Of a DNA stretch of 64,000 nucleotides, positions 20,601 to 30,005 are shown piece after piece. How positions within the stretch are numbered: the stretch's first letter is position 1; each line of letters opens with the position of its first letter. This DNA comes from Jackrogersella multiformis (lineage: Eukaryota > Ascomycota > Sordariomycetes > Xylariales > Hypoxylaceae). The DNA is taken from contig CADCXD010000018.1 in the NCBI GenBank assembly GCA_902806575.1, forward strand, positions 3,348,001 through 3,412,000. Reading direction: 5' to 3'. Below the pieces are notes generated by a model that was not told where the DNA came from, made no database searches, and saw nothing but the letters and a program-made list of their open reading frames with translations. Both the position numbers and the translations under genes were made by a program.

Positions 20601-21222
20601 TCCGGAGTATAGCTCGAAGCCCTGGACGATCCCTCACGACTACTTCAAATTCAGGTCCAAGAAGTGGTACCAGCGCGACGGATACAGACCTCAGCCCCTG
20701 ACGTCAGCGCTGTCGCCCTGGTTCGAGGAAGGCGAGTGCTTCTGCGCCGGCCCCAGCGCCCGAGGCCAGACGCAGGAAGTCAACGCCATCTCGGTGATGA
20801 CGAGCCGCGAAATCATCCCACAGCACCTCGTCATCGAGCACATCCTACCGGGCTCGACGCTGGACGCAGGCGCCATGCCCAAGGACATCGAGGTATGGGC
20901 GTACATCGAGGAGCTGACGCTGCGCGACGAGGTGCTCGCATTCTCGGCGAGCCACTTCCCGAGCTTGGAGCCGGAGAAGACGCTCAACGCGGGGTTCGTC
21001 AAGGTCGGCCACTTCACCTACGAGAACAAGAACTACGGCGACGGCGTCCAGATCTTCAAGCTCAGCGACGACCTCGCCAGCATGCGCGCCTCCACGAGCA
21101 ACATCGTCATCCGCGCCGTGAGCAACTACGGCGCCGACCACACGTGCTTCTACCGCCTGAGGGTCTACGGCGAGGTCGTCGAGACGAAGCCGTGGGAGGA
21201 GTGGGGCAGAAAGGAGGACTAG
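17626..21222 (+). CDS. SUN-domain nuclear-envelope protein (Sad1/UNC-84 type)
   Basis: Inner nuclear membrane protein of the LINC bridge, in fungi also tied to the spindle pole body and chromosome positioning. A single 1198-codon frame. Residues 1-670 are predicted nucleoplasmic: basic and acidic low-complexity blocks, then a Pro/Gly/Ser/Ala repeat region (about 320-440) built from short units such as PGSAPAPG and VFGSSSAF, then an acidic stretch followed by a basic patch (RRKRRS). One transmembrane segment lies at about 676-698 (TTVFVFLSILAGAWVLLTL). The perinuclear part includes a helical or coiled region (about 870-960). The C-terminal SUN domain covers about 985-1190, with a GECFCAG-like loop, an LVIEHI strand and the diagnostic ending SNYGADHTCFYRLRVYG. 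The first in-frame ATG follows ACC. The gene has no intron, and its last third is much GC-richer at third positions than its first two thirds. Confidence 0.92.
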   Translation: MSSTRNTRWRSRAGTATSTSTTLLAPYREPPSADLPGLYPVHDGSYGINTHINLDSVRRRRGRKSKTGLVNEDDEDRRFTRRMLGKDGKRFNMDSDLQRVIEETVEKVEKDDNALNEPEEVEVEEEEEEEIGPSPVNPTNSYQPQHRQEDPSDDIWMDMSHETGVQQPGIQQPNIKQPAIPQPKPRPTTQQEGTQKQSQPGIKPPVTKPNTAQSEYQEQYDDDESQPSPSIPRLVGLFSASSAKRYTPPSSDIKYRSSNPDALIHNRLPSAPPSTQASFYPVTSGNGSSVNPTYRPSSSRSFNNESVLYGDATFQTPQPRAGSAPVPGSASASSPAPALGSATGLIPQPAPGLTPGPTPSLTPGFAGFAPGPVPGSAPAPSPVFGSSSAYLPRSVFGSSSAFGAGSAPAPGSVFGSSSAFGNGPAIGLGSALGAGQPGPESWYRTPETDHNQSTTQQKSTNPNTTTDNDKSKALDLPENQIPEGMSADEWKTVHNLIHDMRMPLQQQSDKPFYPIPSLTHLTPAEIQAAGALISDMGNGPQVSRIMEELGRAAQKVGPPPSNTIRLFGNKPHTNDTSGVQNAPGIGGPGLDATSTGANGQGTDTNDLAEDADDEEGEDGEDGSEYQAAWTAANRSNTQNRPAPVKPKLPQPRQPSRRKRRSWYSWILETGDIWRTTVFVFLSILAGAWVLLTLISSSYMPTRDNIFNSTSLQWLNWDNVKDNVLQAIPSRIAITNPIPIPKFGMGGNRSFGIGKSDDTQSKLTDGLAARIPENVFVEKDRNGKMKISQDFWHALRDLIREDDIILTLETARKDAPDVSDAHWLAIKSRLVRDGFGLRPVSTNSVGTNTDKSGDVECPADKASHAKSWEKWVRQNEDSLRKMVGGLAISREEFITLFKQEIQSYQTDIQRELVAQDARIQELVTAMLKLRDSAKDSRGLTRQEVQAICNAAVQKAIENAKLDAVASGRIRGHANDMFINQVNFFGIGAGAVIDPEYSSKPWTIPHDYFKFRSKKWYQRDGYRPQPLTSALSPWFEEGECFCAGPSARGQTQEVNAISVMTSREIIPQHLVIEHILPGSTLDAGAMPKDIEVWAYIEELTLRDEVLAFSASHFPSLEPEKTLNAGFVKVGHFTYENKNYGDGVQIFKLSDDLASMRASTSNIVIRAVSNYGADHTCFYRLRVYGEVVETKPWEEWGRKED
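18590..18945 (+). repeat. Degenerate minisatellite coding the Pro/Gly/Ser repeat
   Basis: Inside the SUN-domain gene, short related units (GGCTCTGCACCTGCACCC-like, and TTTGGATCCAGCTCTGCA-like) recur many times and encode the PGSAPAPG and VFGSSSAF repeats. Three near-identical units of the TTTGGATCCAGCTC type stand out between about 18774 and 18890. Such arrays are prone to length change between strains. Confidence 0.75.
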
Positions 21223-22277
21223 GGAGCAGCGGGTAAATAAGGCGGATAGTGTGTAATCAATACCTACGCAAGGGGCCAAGGGGATGGCAGATTCTTTCGT
21301 CTAAGATACACTTGGTCTGACCCCTCGCATCGCATGCGGGGAAGAGAAGAGCAGAGTGGAATAAATATCCGGTGATGTGCAAGCTCAGTGAGTAAGGTGC
21401 GGGCTCTTCGTGGGCAGAGACTGCAGACAAGCAGACAGGCAGACAGATAGGCAGAGAAATAGACTACTTGGCTAGTTGACTATACCTACCTACCTACCTG
21501 GTTATGGATGGAGATTAGTAGCAGTGAGAATAGTGCTAGATGGGAGTAGCCAACTACATAGCAAACCAGCAGCTAGCGTACTAGGGAGTTTGGTATCGAT
21601 CGATTTTTGCTGGAGGTCTTTTTTGCGCGAACGATCGGGGAGATGGGGTTTGACTGCTGGATGATACCACAATTATTATGTCGAGTTGTATACTTACAGA
21701 GCAGATACTGTGCGCTCCTACTTCGTACTTAATATACAATTCGTAATTCGCAATTCACAATTCGCAATTCTACGCTTGGCCTCCTGCCGGAAGTGAGTGA
21801 TGCAAATTCCCTGCATATGCCTACGTCCCTGGGGTATATTCTTTTAAACCACCTCCTGACTCAGAGTTGGGCAATTAGATGGGTTGCCTAGGAACATAAT
21901 ACCGAATCACCATGCTACTACGAAGTTGCGCCATTTCCAGTGTATCCCATAATGACTTAATAATATCTATATTTAAGACAAGCCCGGAGGGGCAAGGAAA
22001 AGATATCTAAGTAACCCAGGAAGGCGACCCGTCCCCTCTTTATCTAGCCCGTCCCAAAAGCGTGGATTTGTGTGTGGTGTATCTCCTTCATCGATGTGGT
22101 GTAAGGAGTCGTTGGTATGCCGATGTGATACCCCATAGCCTGCCTGCCTATGCATATCGTCGTCGTCGTCGTCTAAGTTCCGTGTGATGTGCCGCCTGCT
22201 GGAAAATAAGAACTATGAAGCTTACTAGCAATTCCCTTTTGTCCTTCTCTGTTTCCTCGGAGGAAAGTATAATAGCA
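21223..22277. other. Gene-free spacer between convergent genes
   Basis: This lies between the 3' ends of the SUN-domain and FAD synthase genes. It contains short simple repeats (CAGACAGGCAGACAGATAGGCAGA near 21424-21455, ACCTACCTACCTACC near 21485-21499, and AATTCGCAATTC steps near 21736-21770). No coding region was recognised. Confidence 0.5.
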
Positions 22278-23382
22278 CTATCGATCGCGACCCAGCCTCT
22301 CCTCTTTATCCTCCGTTAACTCGTACGCGGGCCGGAATTGTTGTCCGTCTGATTTCTTGCTGGAGCATTTCCCCTGCTCCTTCAACGCCGGGTTCGGATG
22401 GGTGTCGTCCGTGCCGCCTAGCGACGTGTATCCCATGTCGTAGAGGGGGCAATAGGGGATTCCAAGGGCGCGTATGAACTATCAATCCGTATTAGTATTC
22501 AAATTGATATTCTATCTTACTCGTTCGCGCTATGTGATATGATGCGATGTAATGTATAAAGAGAAGATAGTTGGGGGTGGGTAATAAGGGAGGGAAACCT
22601 ACTCCCCACACCTCGCGATAGTGCCAGTCGATTACGGGATGTATGCGCATGAAGCGGGGCCAATCGGCGTCGGTCTCGTCGAAGAAAGTCAGATCGGCGC
22701 CGTGGGGATCGGTGCGCCTCGTGCCGACGAACACGGCCTTGACCTCGGGGCGCTCGCGCAAGTACGCAGTCAGCGCGGGCTTCATGGCCTGGTTCTTCGA
22801 CGTCGTCAGGTCCAGATGGTAGGCCTCCGTGGTCGTCGCCACGAACTCGTCGACCTCTCTGAAGGGGAGAAGCGGTCGTATGTATAGGGCTTGCAGGCTT
22901 TGCGGGAATGGCGGCGGGGGGGTAGTTAAGGAGGAGGAAGGAGAGAGAGGTTGCGACGACGAAGTCGATTGCAGCGAGACTGACGACGGGAGCGACGCGA
23001 GGATTAGAATGAGGAGGACGAGACAGTCCTTCCCGCCGTTATAGGATAGCGAGAGTTCTTCTGGCCTGTCGGGTCGCTGTCAGCTTGGTTCGGAAGCTCT
23101 AATATCCCTCTACCATATACTCATCCGAGAGAATCAGAGTGCGACAAGAAAAAGAATTGAGGACAAAGAAGAGGTATCGTACCTATATCTACGCAGCGCC
23201 TCGTCGACGACACCCCTGGCGATTATGATCTGGTTCTTCACGGAGTTAAGGATCTCATCCTCCGTCGGCGTGTCGAGGAAGCTATCGACCTTGGCCTTGA
23301 GCTCACGACATAGCGCTTCTAGCTCGTGAGGTCCGGCGCCGTTTGTACGGGGAGGGGCCAACCCGTTTTGCGGATGTGACAT
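22278..23382 (-). CDS. FAD1: FAD synthase (FMN adenylyltransferase)
   Basis: Transfers AMP from ATP to FMN, the last step of FAD synthesis, in the cytosol. Three minus-strand exons, 23183-23382, 22603-23065 and 22278-22478, give 287 residues. The fold is the PAPS-reductase-like PP-loop family: the ATP-binding motif appears as SYNGGKDCLVLL across the first splice junction (about residues 75-86). Further landmarks are VFVGTRRTDPHG, the RFMRIHPVIDWHYREVW block and IPYCPLYDMGYTSLGGTDDTHPNP, all diagnostic of Fad1. Between the PP-loop helix and the next strand there is a Ser/Pro-rich insert of about 25 residues with no exon boundary; a hidden intron there cannot be excluded. The second intron has donor GTAGGT. 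The enzyme serves all flavoproteins, including the two GMC oxidoreductases in this window. Confidence 0.9.
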
Positions 23383-24020
23383 GATGCCTGGGAGTATTTG
23401 TTTCTAATTCCTCAATCTATAATTCCAGTCTGTAAATCGCTCTAGCTTCTAGTCGTCGGTCGGATGTCAGATTCGTGTGTCTATTGTAAGACTCAAATGA
23501 CGAGAGTTGGTTATTCAGGGGACATCGGTTGCCATTCTCCGTGTCTCAAGAGACAGTTGTCATTATCGTACCAGATCTGGACGACATAAGCAGTATTGAT
23601 TTATCGTCAGACGGGCTTATATGAGTAAGGTGGACCTTGCTGCCGCGGTCGGAAGATAGAGAGGCTTAGATGTTGAGGATCAAAATGCGACGTTGATTCT
23701 ACGCCTTACAGTAAGAAATTTGTGGGTCTACCACACTAAATACCCTAGGTAGGTACCCTTGTTATTTATTAGGTACACCGTACCTCCTACCTGGCAGCTG
23801 CCTGGTCCCGGCCCTGGTTCAATGTTGGAAGGAGGAACAGGAATGGAGGGGTCGCGGGGTTCTACTTAAGGTACCTAGGTACCTAGCAGCATACTACGTA
23901 GAAAGGTATCGGTCGTTTATGCTTATCGATATGTAACCCCCTAATGGAGATGGACGTATTTAATTTTTAATTGTTATTAAATTTAATACCTTAGGACCTA
24001 ACTCGGACGAATCCATCTCT
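23383..24020. other. Gene-free spacer
   Basis: About 640 bp upstream of FAD synthase and downstream of the Dbp4 gene. The palindromic intergenic motif is present near 23745-23756 and doubled at 23870-23885. No coding or RNA gene was recognised. Confidence 0.5.
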
Positions 24021-26522
24021 TCAATCGTTAAGCAGACCTGTAGCCAACGCCTCGTAATCCTCCAGGGTATCTGGTGCTTCGCCGACCTCAATGACTTTTC
24101 CTTTCCCTTTCTTGCTCGTGCCCTTGCTCTTGCTCTTCTGTCTCTCCTCTTCCGAGTCATCCTGGAACCACTTCTTCGCTTTCTTAGGATGTCTTTCCTC
24201 CTCCGCTTCGCCGTCACTCTCTTTCCCTGCCACTGGTAAGGAAGCCAGGAGAGCCAAGGGGTCTTCCCCATCGTTGGGTGCTGATAGTCTGGGCATACCA
24301 CCCATCTCCTCATCATTTTCCATCGCTTCCCGAGCCTTCCGTTTTTCCTTCTTCTCCCGCCGTCTCTCTTTGACATGTTGCTTGTCGCTAGCGTCAGCCT
24401 CCTTGACCTTGACCGCTTCATCTTCAACGAATTTCTGCCGTTGAGCCTCTGCGGATCCGTCCCGTATAAAGTCCTCTTCGTCCTTGATCCAGTACGGATG
24501 GTGGGCCACTCCATCATCGTCGAACACCACCTTGTCTCCTTTGCCTTTGAATTTAAGCATCTTCTTCTTAGACTTGAGCATCTTTTCTCTCCTCTTGGAA
24601 TCCACTACAAAGGGTTCTTCACCACCCAGCCCCGAGATGATTTTGGTTCCAGGAAGCAGCCCATTGCTTTCTTGGGCTTCGTCTAGATCGTCGCCCCTGA
24701 GTACTCGTTTGACCGAGAGGAAATCGTCCTCGTCGTCCTCGTCTTCCTCATTTGCGCCTTGCTCCCCATCGCCGATCATCTTAGCATAATGGCTTGTTAA
24801 CACGTCTTGGTTTGTACGTTCAAACATGCGATCGTATTTTGTCCGGACTTCGCCCTTCTTCTTTTGCTTCTTCCCGCTCTCGTCAAACTCGGACTCCGAG
24901 TCGCTGGACAGCCCGGCGCGAGGCGCATTCTTCAGCTTCTTGACATCTTCACCCTTCTGCATCCGAATTTGAGGTGCACCAGGTAAGCCTAGACTGGCAG
25001 CGTATGCATCTAAATCTAACTTCTTGAGGTTGAAAATGCCCTTATCTCTCTGTAAATGGACGGAGCGCGTATAGCTGATGAAAGCCTTCTGGCCTAGGTA
25101 TTTGAGATCGGGGTTCTTGAAGCACATGTCCTGGATCTGGTTCTGAATGCTCTGCTTCTTCTTCTCCCGCACGCTGACCTTGTGTATAGGTACTTTCCGT
25201 TGCTCGAGTCGCTTCAGCATCCCTTCCTCCTCGCTCGGATCTAGAAATAACACCGCCTTTCCATCTCTTTCGTAGCGAGCTGTTCGTCCAACCCGGTGAA
25301 TGTAAGTGTCGATATCCTCGGGGCAGTCCATCTGAACTACCCAGTCTACCGCAGGGAAGTCCACACCACGTGCGACCACATCCGTAGCAAAGAGACAAGT
25401 GTATTTGGCTGCGGAAAATCTTTTCGTGATCTCCAGCCGCGCTGTTTGCTTTTGCCTACCATGTAAATGTAGAAGCGGAATACCAGGTTGCAAGTGGCGA
25501 AAACTCTCATACACGAAGCGGACCTGCTTCCCCGACGACAAGAAAACTATCATTTTGCTTTTGAGATTAGCCTTGATGAAGCCGTATAAGGTATCCATCT
25601 TTTCCGCAAGGGGTGTAGCGAGGTAATGCTGTGTCAACGTAGTCGGAGTCGCGGCCGCAGCGGCCTCGTGTACAGCGACATATTCCGGCTCATTTAAGCT
25701 GAGTCTAGCCAAATCTGAAATCTTTTTGCTCTGCGTAGCGCTGAACAGCATGGTCTGTCGCGATTTGGGCAAGTGTTCCACAAGCGCGTCCACAGCTGAT
25801 TTGAAACCCATATCCATTATTCGGTCGGCCTCGTCTAGGACTAGAATCTGCAGACTGTCGACGTCGAATCCGGCGGTCTGGTCCAGGTGCTGTAGCATCC
25901 GACCCGGGGTACATACGAGAATATTCATCCTCCCTAGCCGTTCCGCCTCCTCGTGCAAGCTCTTGCCTCCAATAATCAAGCCGGCGCTGAAGGTGTGATG
26001 CCTCCCAATCTTGCGCAGCACTTCGAAAATCTGCACAGCAAGTTCGCGCGTAGGGGAGATGATCAATGCTCCTAAGCCGTCGTACTCTGTCCATTGCGCG
26101 CGGTAGAGTTTCTCGAGAACAGGGACGAGGAAAGCGAGTGTCTTGCCGGAGCCGGTCTTCGCAGCGCCGAGGATATCACGGCCTTTTAAGCCAAGAGGAA
26201 TTGCTCGAGCCTGGACATCGGTTAGGTTTTGGAAGTGCGACGCTTCTAGACCAGACGCGGTAGGTTTTGAGAGGGGCAGTGACGAGAATTTAGTAATATC
26301 CTCAGGCTTCATGTCCTACAAGAGAATATTGTCAGCTTCCTTCACAACGGTTGACTTTATATAAGTCTAAGAGAATGCTCGGGATTGGCTTACAAATTGG
26401 TCGACGGCATCTTGTAGTTTTTGGAGATCATCATGATCTCTTTTCCTCTTGAGCGACTTCGGGTTTTCTTTTTGTTTCTGCTGCCTTTGCGGCGCACGAT
26501 TACCTGGGCGAGCAGCAGGCAT
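24021..26522 (-). CDS. DBP4: ATP-dependent RNA helicase Dbp4 (DEAD-box)
   Basis: Nucleolar DEAD-box helicase needed for early 18S rRNA processing and release of U14 snoRNA in the small-subunit processome. Two minus-strand exons, 26394-26522 and 24021-26315 (intron 78 bp), give 807 residues, the usual Dbp4 length. The first exon encodes a basic N-terminus with many Gln, Lys and Arg. The helicase core then shows the Q-motif region (KFSSLPLS...NLTDVQARAIP), motif I AAKTGSGKT (about 94-102), motif Ib TPGRM, motif II DEAD, motif III SAT, and motif VI HRVGRTARY. After the core come the Dbp4-type block with Gln-rich KKKQSIQNQIQDM and an acidic/lysine-rich tail with several KKxKK clusters, typical of nucleolar proteins. 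The 43-codon first exon with a perfect phase-0 junction (QF-DMKPED) supports the upstream start. Confidence 0.92.
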
Positions 26523-26954
26523 CGCGAATTTCAATTGCTATCGAGTTGAGTTTTGGTAAAATTCTTTGAATGGACCCTGTAAATTTTAGAAGAAAAAAAA
26601 TATGGACTCGCGGAACTTGGAGGGGATTCTGCCAGATGTGGCTGAAGTGTCGCTGACCGTCCTGGTTTAGCCACATAATATATTTGTACCCAGGTACCTA
26701 CCTATATCTATCAAATTTCCGTGATAAATTTCCGTGACATCATGAAGTTACTACTTTCATCAACCTACATCCGTACCTTCGTCTTGCCTCAACTTCGTGA
26801 TAATTCTCTTTTTTTAGTTACTATATAACAAATATATCGTATTCTATGAAATATCCCAGTATAGGGATAATTGCACCATCAAACCTCATCAATAACATAT
26901 ATAAATAGAATTCGTTCCACATAAGTACAAAAGCCTGGGATCTTTACAACTCCA
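26523..26954. other. Gene-free spacer
   Basis: About 430 bp between the start of DBP4 and the 3' end of the choline oxidase gene, both on the minus strand. It holds one ACCCAGGTACCTACCTA motif near 26688-26704 and is otherwise AT-rich. No gene was recognised. Confidence 0.5.
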
Positions 26955-28668
26955 TCATAGTCTCGACCTCTCCTGTTGAGATGCAGCCTCCTGAGCAATC
27001 AAATCGGCGGCCACCTCGGCAACACCCAATACTGTTAACATGGGGTTAATAGAAGGAATAGTTGGGAATATTCCCGCGTCCACAATGCGCAGGTTCTTGA
27101 ACCCCCTGACCTTCAGCTTCTCGTCAACAACCGCCATCTCGTCTTTGGCCGTGTCGCCCATCTTAGTCGTTCCGCATGGGTGGTAAACAGTATGCGCTAC
27201 CTTTCGCGCATAATAGCTCAAGTCTTCGTCCGACTGGATTTGAGGTCCGGGAGCAACCTCCCTCTTGATCCAGTCTTTGAACGGCGCCTGCTCCGCAACC
27301 TTGCGTGCCTCCCGCATGCCCCATGCCAACGTCGATGCATCGTAACCTTCCGGGTCCGTGAAGTACCGGAAGTCGAGAGCCGGCTTGACATTCGGATCTG
27401 CCGAAGTTAGGTACACTCGGCCTCGGGAGCGCGGCCGCGGGATATTGGGCGTCACGCAGAAAGCATAGCCGTCCGGAAGATCGGGGTACCCGAGACGGAT
27501 GGTGTTCAGTGTGAATGGGATTTGATAGCAATGCATCATGACGTCGGCAACGTCTCCGTCGGAAAGACCTTGTGGGTTTGCAGCCGATTTCTTGGCACCG
27601 GCCCCCGGTGCCTCACGACGCAAGAAGATTCCCGCGTCAGAGTCCATCGTCGTCTGGTTTGGCGGGACAGGCTTCTTCAGCTCCCACATGATGATACTTT
27701 CCGGGTGGTCTTGCAGATTTTCGCCGACCCCAGGAATATCGCGGACGACGGGGATACCGAGGTCTGATAGCTGCTGCTTAGGTCCAAGCCCCGAAAGCAA
27801 CATAAGTCGAGGCGTGTCGATGGATCCGGCGCTCAATATCGTCTCAGCCTTCGCCTTGATGGCACGCGGGGAGCCGTCTTTCAATGTCAGGGTAACACTA
27901 TCGACGACATCGCCATTGACGTTGATTCTTGACACCCACGCGTCAGTGAGAACCGTCAGGTTTGGCCGCTTCTCCTCGCCGTTTAGGATCGGATGAATGT
28001 ACGCAACGGATGCACTGGATCGCTTTCCGTCATCCGGATTGTAGCTCACAGAGAAGAAGCCAACACCAGGTTTCAGAGAACCAGTTTGCGATATCTGCTT
28101 ATTGAAGTCGTCGATCACCGGGATATCAAGCGCCGAACTGCACGAGTTCACCCAATCTTTGCACAGTTGATTGCGATGTCTTTGATGGACGGGCTGAATA
28201 GTATTCTTTAATCTATCCAGCGCTTTCATGAATACGGGAAAGGTCCAGCCCCGTGCTCCTAACGACTGCCATATATCCATGTCATACTTGAACGGCCGGA
28301 AAGAGATCAAGGTGTTATGCGACGAGCAGCCTCCCAGAACCTTCGCTCGCGAATGTCTGATGAAGGAGTTGCCTATAAATTACGGTAAGAGAAGACCCAA
28401 TCGGACACGGGTTGCTAGACTTACCCATAGGCTGCTCGGTCGTGCCGTAGTCATAATCGAATTCGCCACCCAGCATCGCCAACCATTTCTTGAGGTCGAG
28501 GACGCGGTCGTCCTTATAATCACTAGGACCGGCCTCGATGAGGAGGATCTTTTTGTGCGGGAGATACTCCGCCAGCCTTGCGGCGACGACACAGCCTGCT
28601 GTGCCTCCACCAATGACTACATAATCATACTTATCAGAATCTGATAGGGGGAGCTGAGCTGTAGTCAT
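26955..28668 (-). CDS. Choline oxidase-like GMC oxidoreductase
   Basis: FAD enzyme expected to oxidise choline to betaine aldehyde, and possibly on to glycine betaine, releasing hydrogen peroxide. Two minus-strand exons, 28425-28668 and 26955-28372 (52-bp intron), give 553 residues, like bacterial CodA. The dinucleotide-binding motif is VIGGGTAGCVVAARL near 19-33. GGCSSHN places His100 where CodA has the His that is covalently bound to FAD. VYHPCG gives the catalytic His479 and SINP gives Asn524. Segments around LDLKKWLAMLGGEFDYDY, VMMHC and RYFTDPEGYD also resemble CodA more than aryl-alcohol or glucose oxidases. There is no signal peptide, so an intracellular, possibly peroxisomal, location is likely, though the C-terminal SRL followed by a stop would be a good PTS1 peroxisomal signal. 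It is divergent to betaine aldehyde dehydrogenase, which supports the substrate call. Confidence 0.88.
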
Positions 28669-30005
28669 CTTTTTTTATCTGTTTTTTTACGGCTGCCAAT
28701 GTGTCTAGAACGATTTGAAATTAGCAAGCCACGTGTGGTAGAGCTGCAGGTCTCTGAATTGCGGACTTTACAGCCATGCGGCAGTCACTTTATAAACTTT
28801 TAGGGTGTTCGGGGTATGCGAAGAGCTAAGCTGCCAAACCGATTCGGGAATCGGTCCATGAGCTACAGCACTCTTTTAGTATGGGACCTTTTATCATTGA
28901 TAATCATCATTGGCCGGCGGAAAGACTAGGTAAGTCCCCTATACATGTACCAAGATCCTATGGGATAAGCGGGCGGTGAGTGGCCTGACTCGTACTAGCA
29001 TTGGCTATACGAACGGGCAAGATGCTCGAAGAATATCTGATTTATTGAATTTTATCGCAGTATATTTTGACTTTTCTAAAGGTACATATCTTTGTAAAGA
29101 AATCCTATATAATCGTATACATTTTACTACTTAGGAACCTTTGACCATTTTTGCTACCATCGAAGCGTAATGTCCAACAGGACAAACTTTTCGTCTAGCC
29201 GGTGTTAGTTGCCGGTAAGAAGCGCGTGGGGAGCAGCACATCCCTTGTAGCCTTTCGGTGGCTGGTTTTAGTCCTAAGTTGGTAAAAGATAAACTCCCCT
29301 TGCTAACTCTCTAACTTGCGTCCATGGATGTTAGCTAATGCAAGATCATCCTCCCGTAGTACCTAGATATGAAGCCATCTTGCCTGCCTTATCTCGAGAG
29401 AGACCTTTAGATCATAAGATTTAATATACGCTAGCAACTAAAGCAGTCAAGCCGCCGTGAGCCCGAGGCCCTCCGAAGATATTACATAGGGCGGCGAGTG
29501 TTGGAACAAATCTCGGGATCAGCACTAGGAATCCCCTCTGAAAACGTCAATCTCACCAATCGGGCGGGGTCAGAGAGCCGCAGAAGTGCCAATACCGCCT
29601 CTCCGCTTCGAGCTGTGATGACGTTAAGCCTTAGACGTTAAGCCTATCCTACCTAGTGTACCTAGGTAGGTAGGAGATATTCAGTCCGACCTAAGAGCAG
29701 GGAATCGGCACGTCCGTATTTCATGTTTCAAGTCCTTGTTTACCATAGATAGCCATCTTTTTACGTCTTTCACACATCAAATTTTTTCTTAGTTCATCCC
29801 ACATGGGAAATAGTTCATAGCAAGGGCCTCCCTGTTAAAGATAAGAATATACAAGACGCCGAACCGCCAGCCATTCATAGAAGACCACGATCTAAGCTGG
29901 TAGGGAAGGGAAAACAATAGTGCTTCCAACCCGCGGTCACTATCTTTGCTTATTAGCAGGATCTAGGTGTAATCATACGAATACTTCCCCATCGATATCT
30001 TCAAG
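28669..30005. promoter_or_regulatory. Shared divergent promoter of the glycine betaine pair
   Basis: About 1.34 kb separates the start codons of choline oxidase (leftward) and betaine aldehyde dehydrogenase (rightward), with no other gene recognised in it. A TATAAA-type box read on the minus strand lies at about 28788-28797, some 120 nt upstream of the choline oxidase ATG. The intergenic palindrome occurs near 29648-29673. Specific regulator sites were not identified. Confidence 0.55.
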
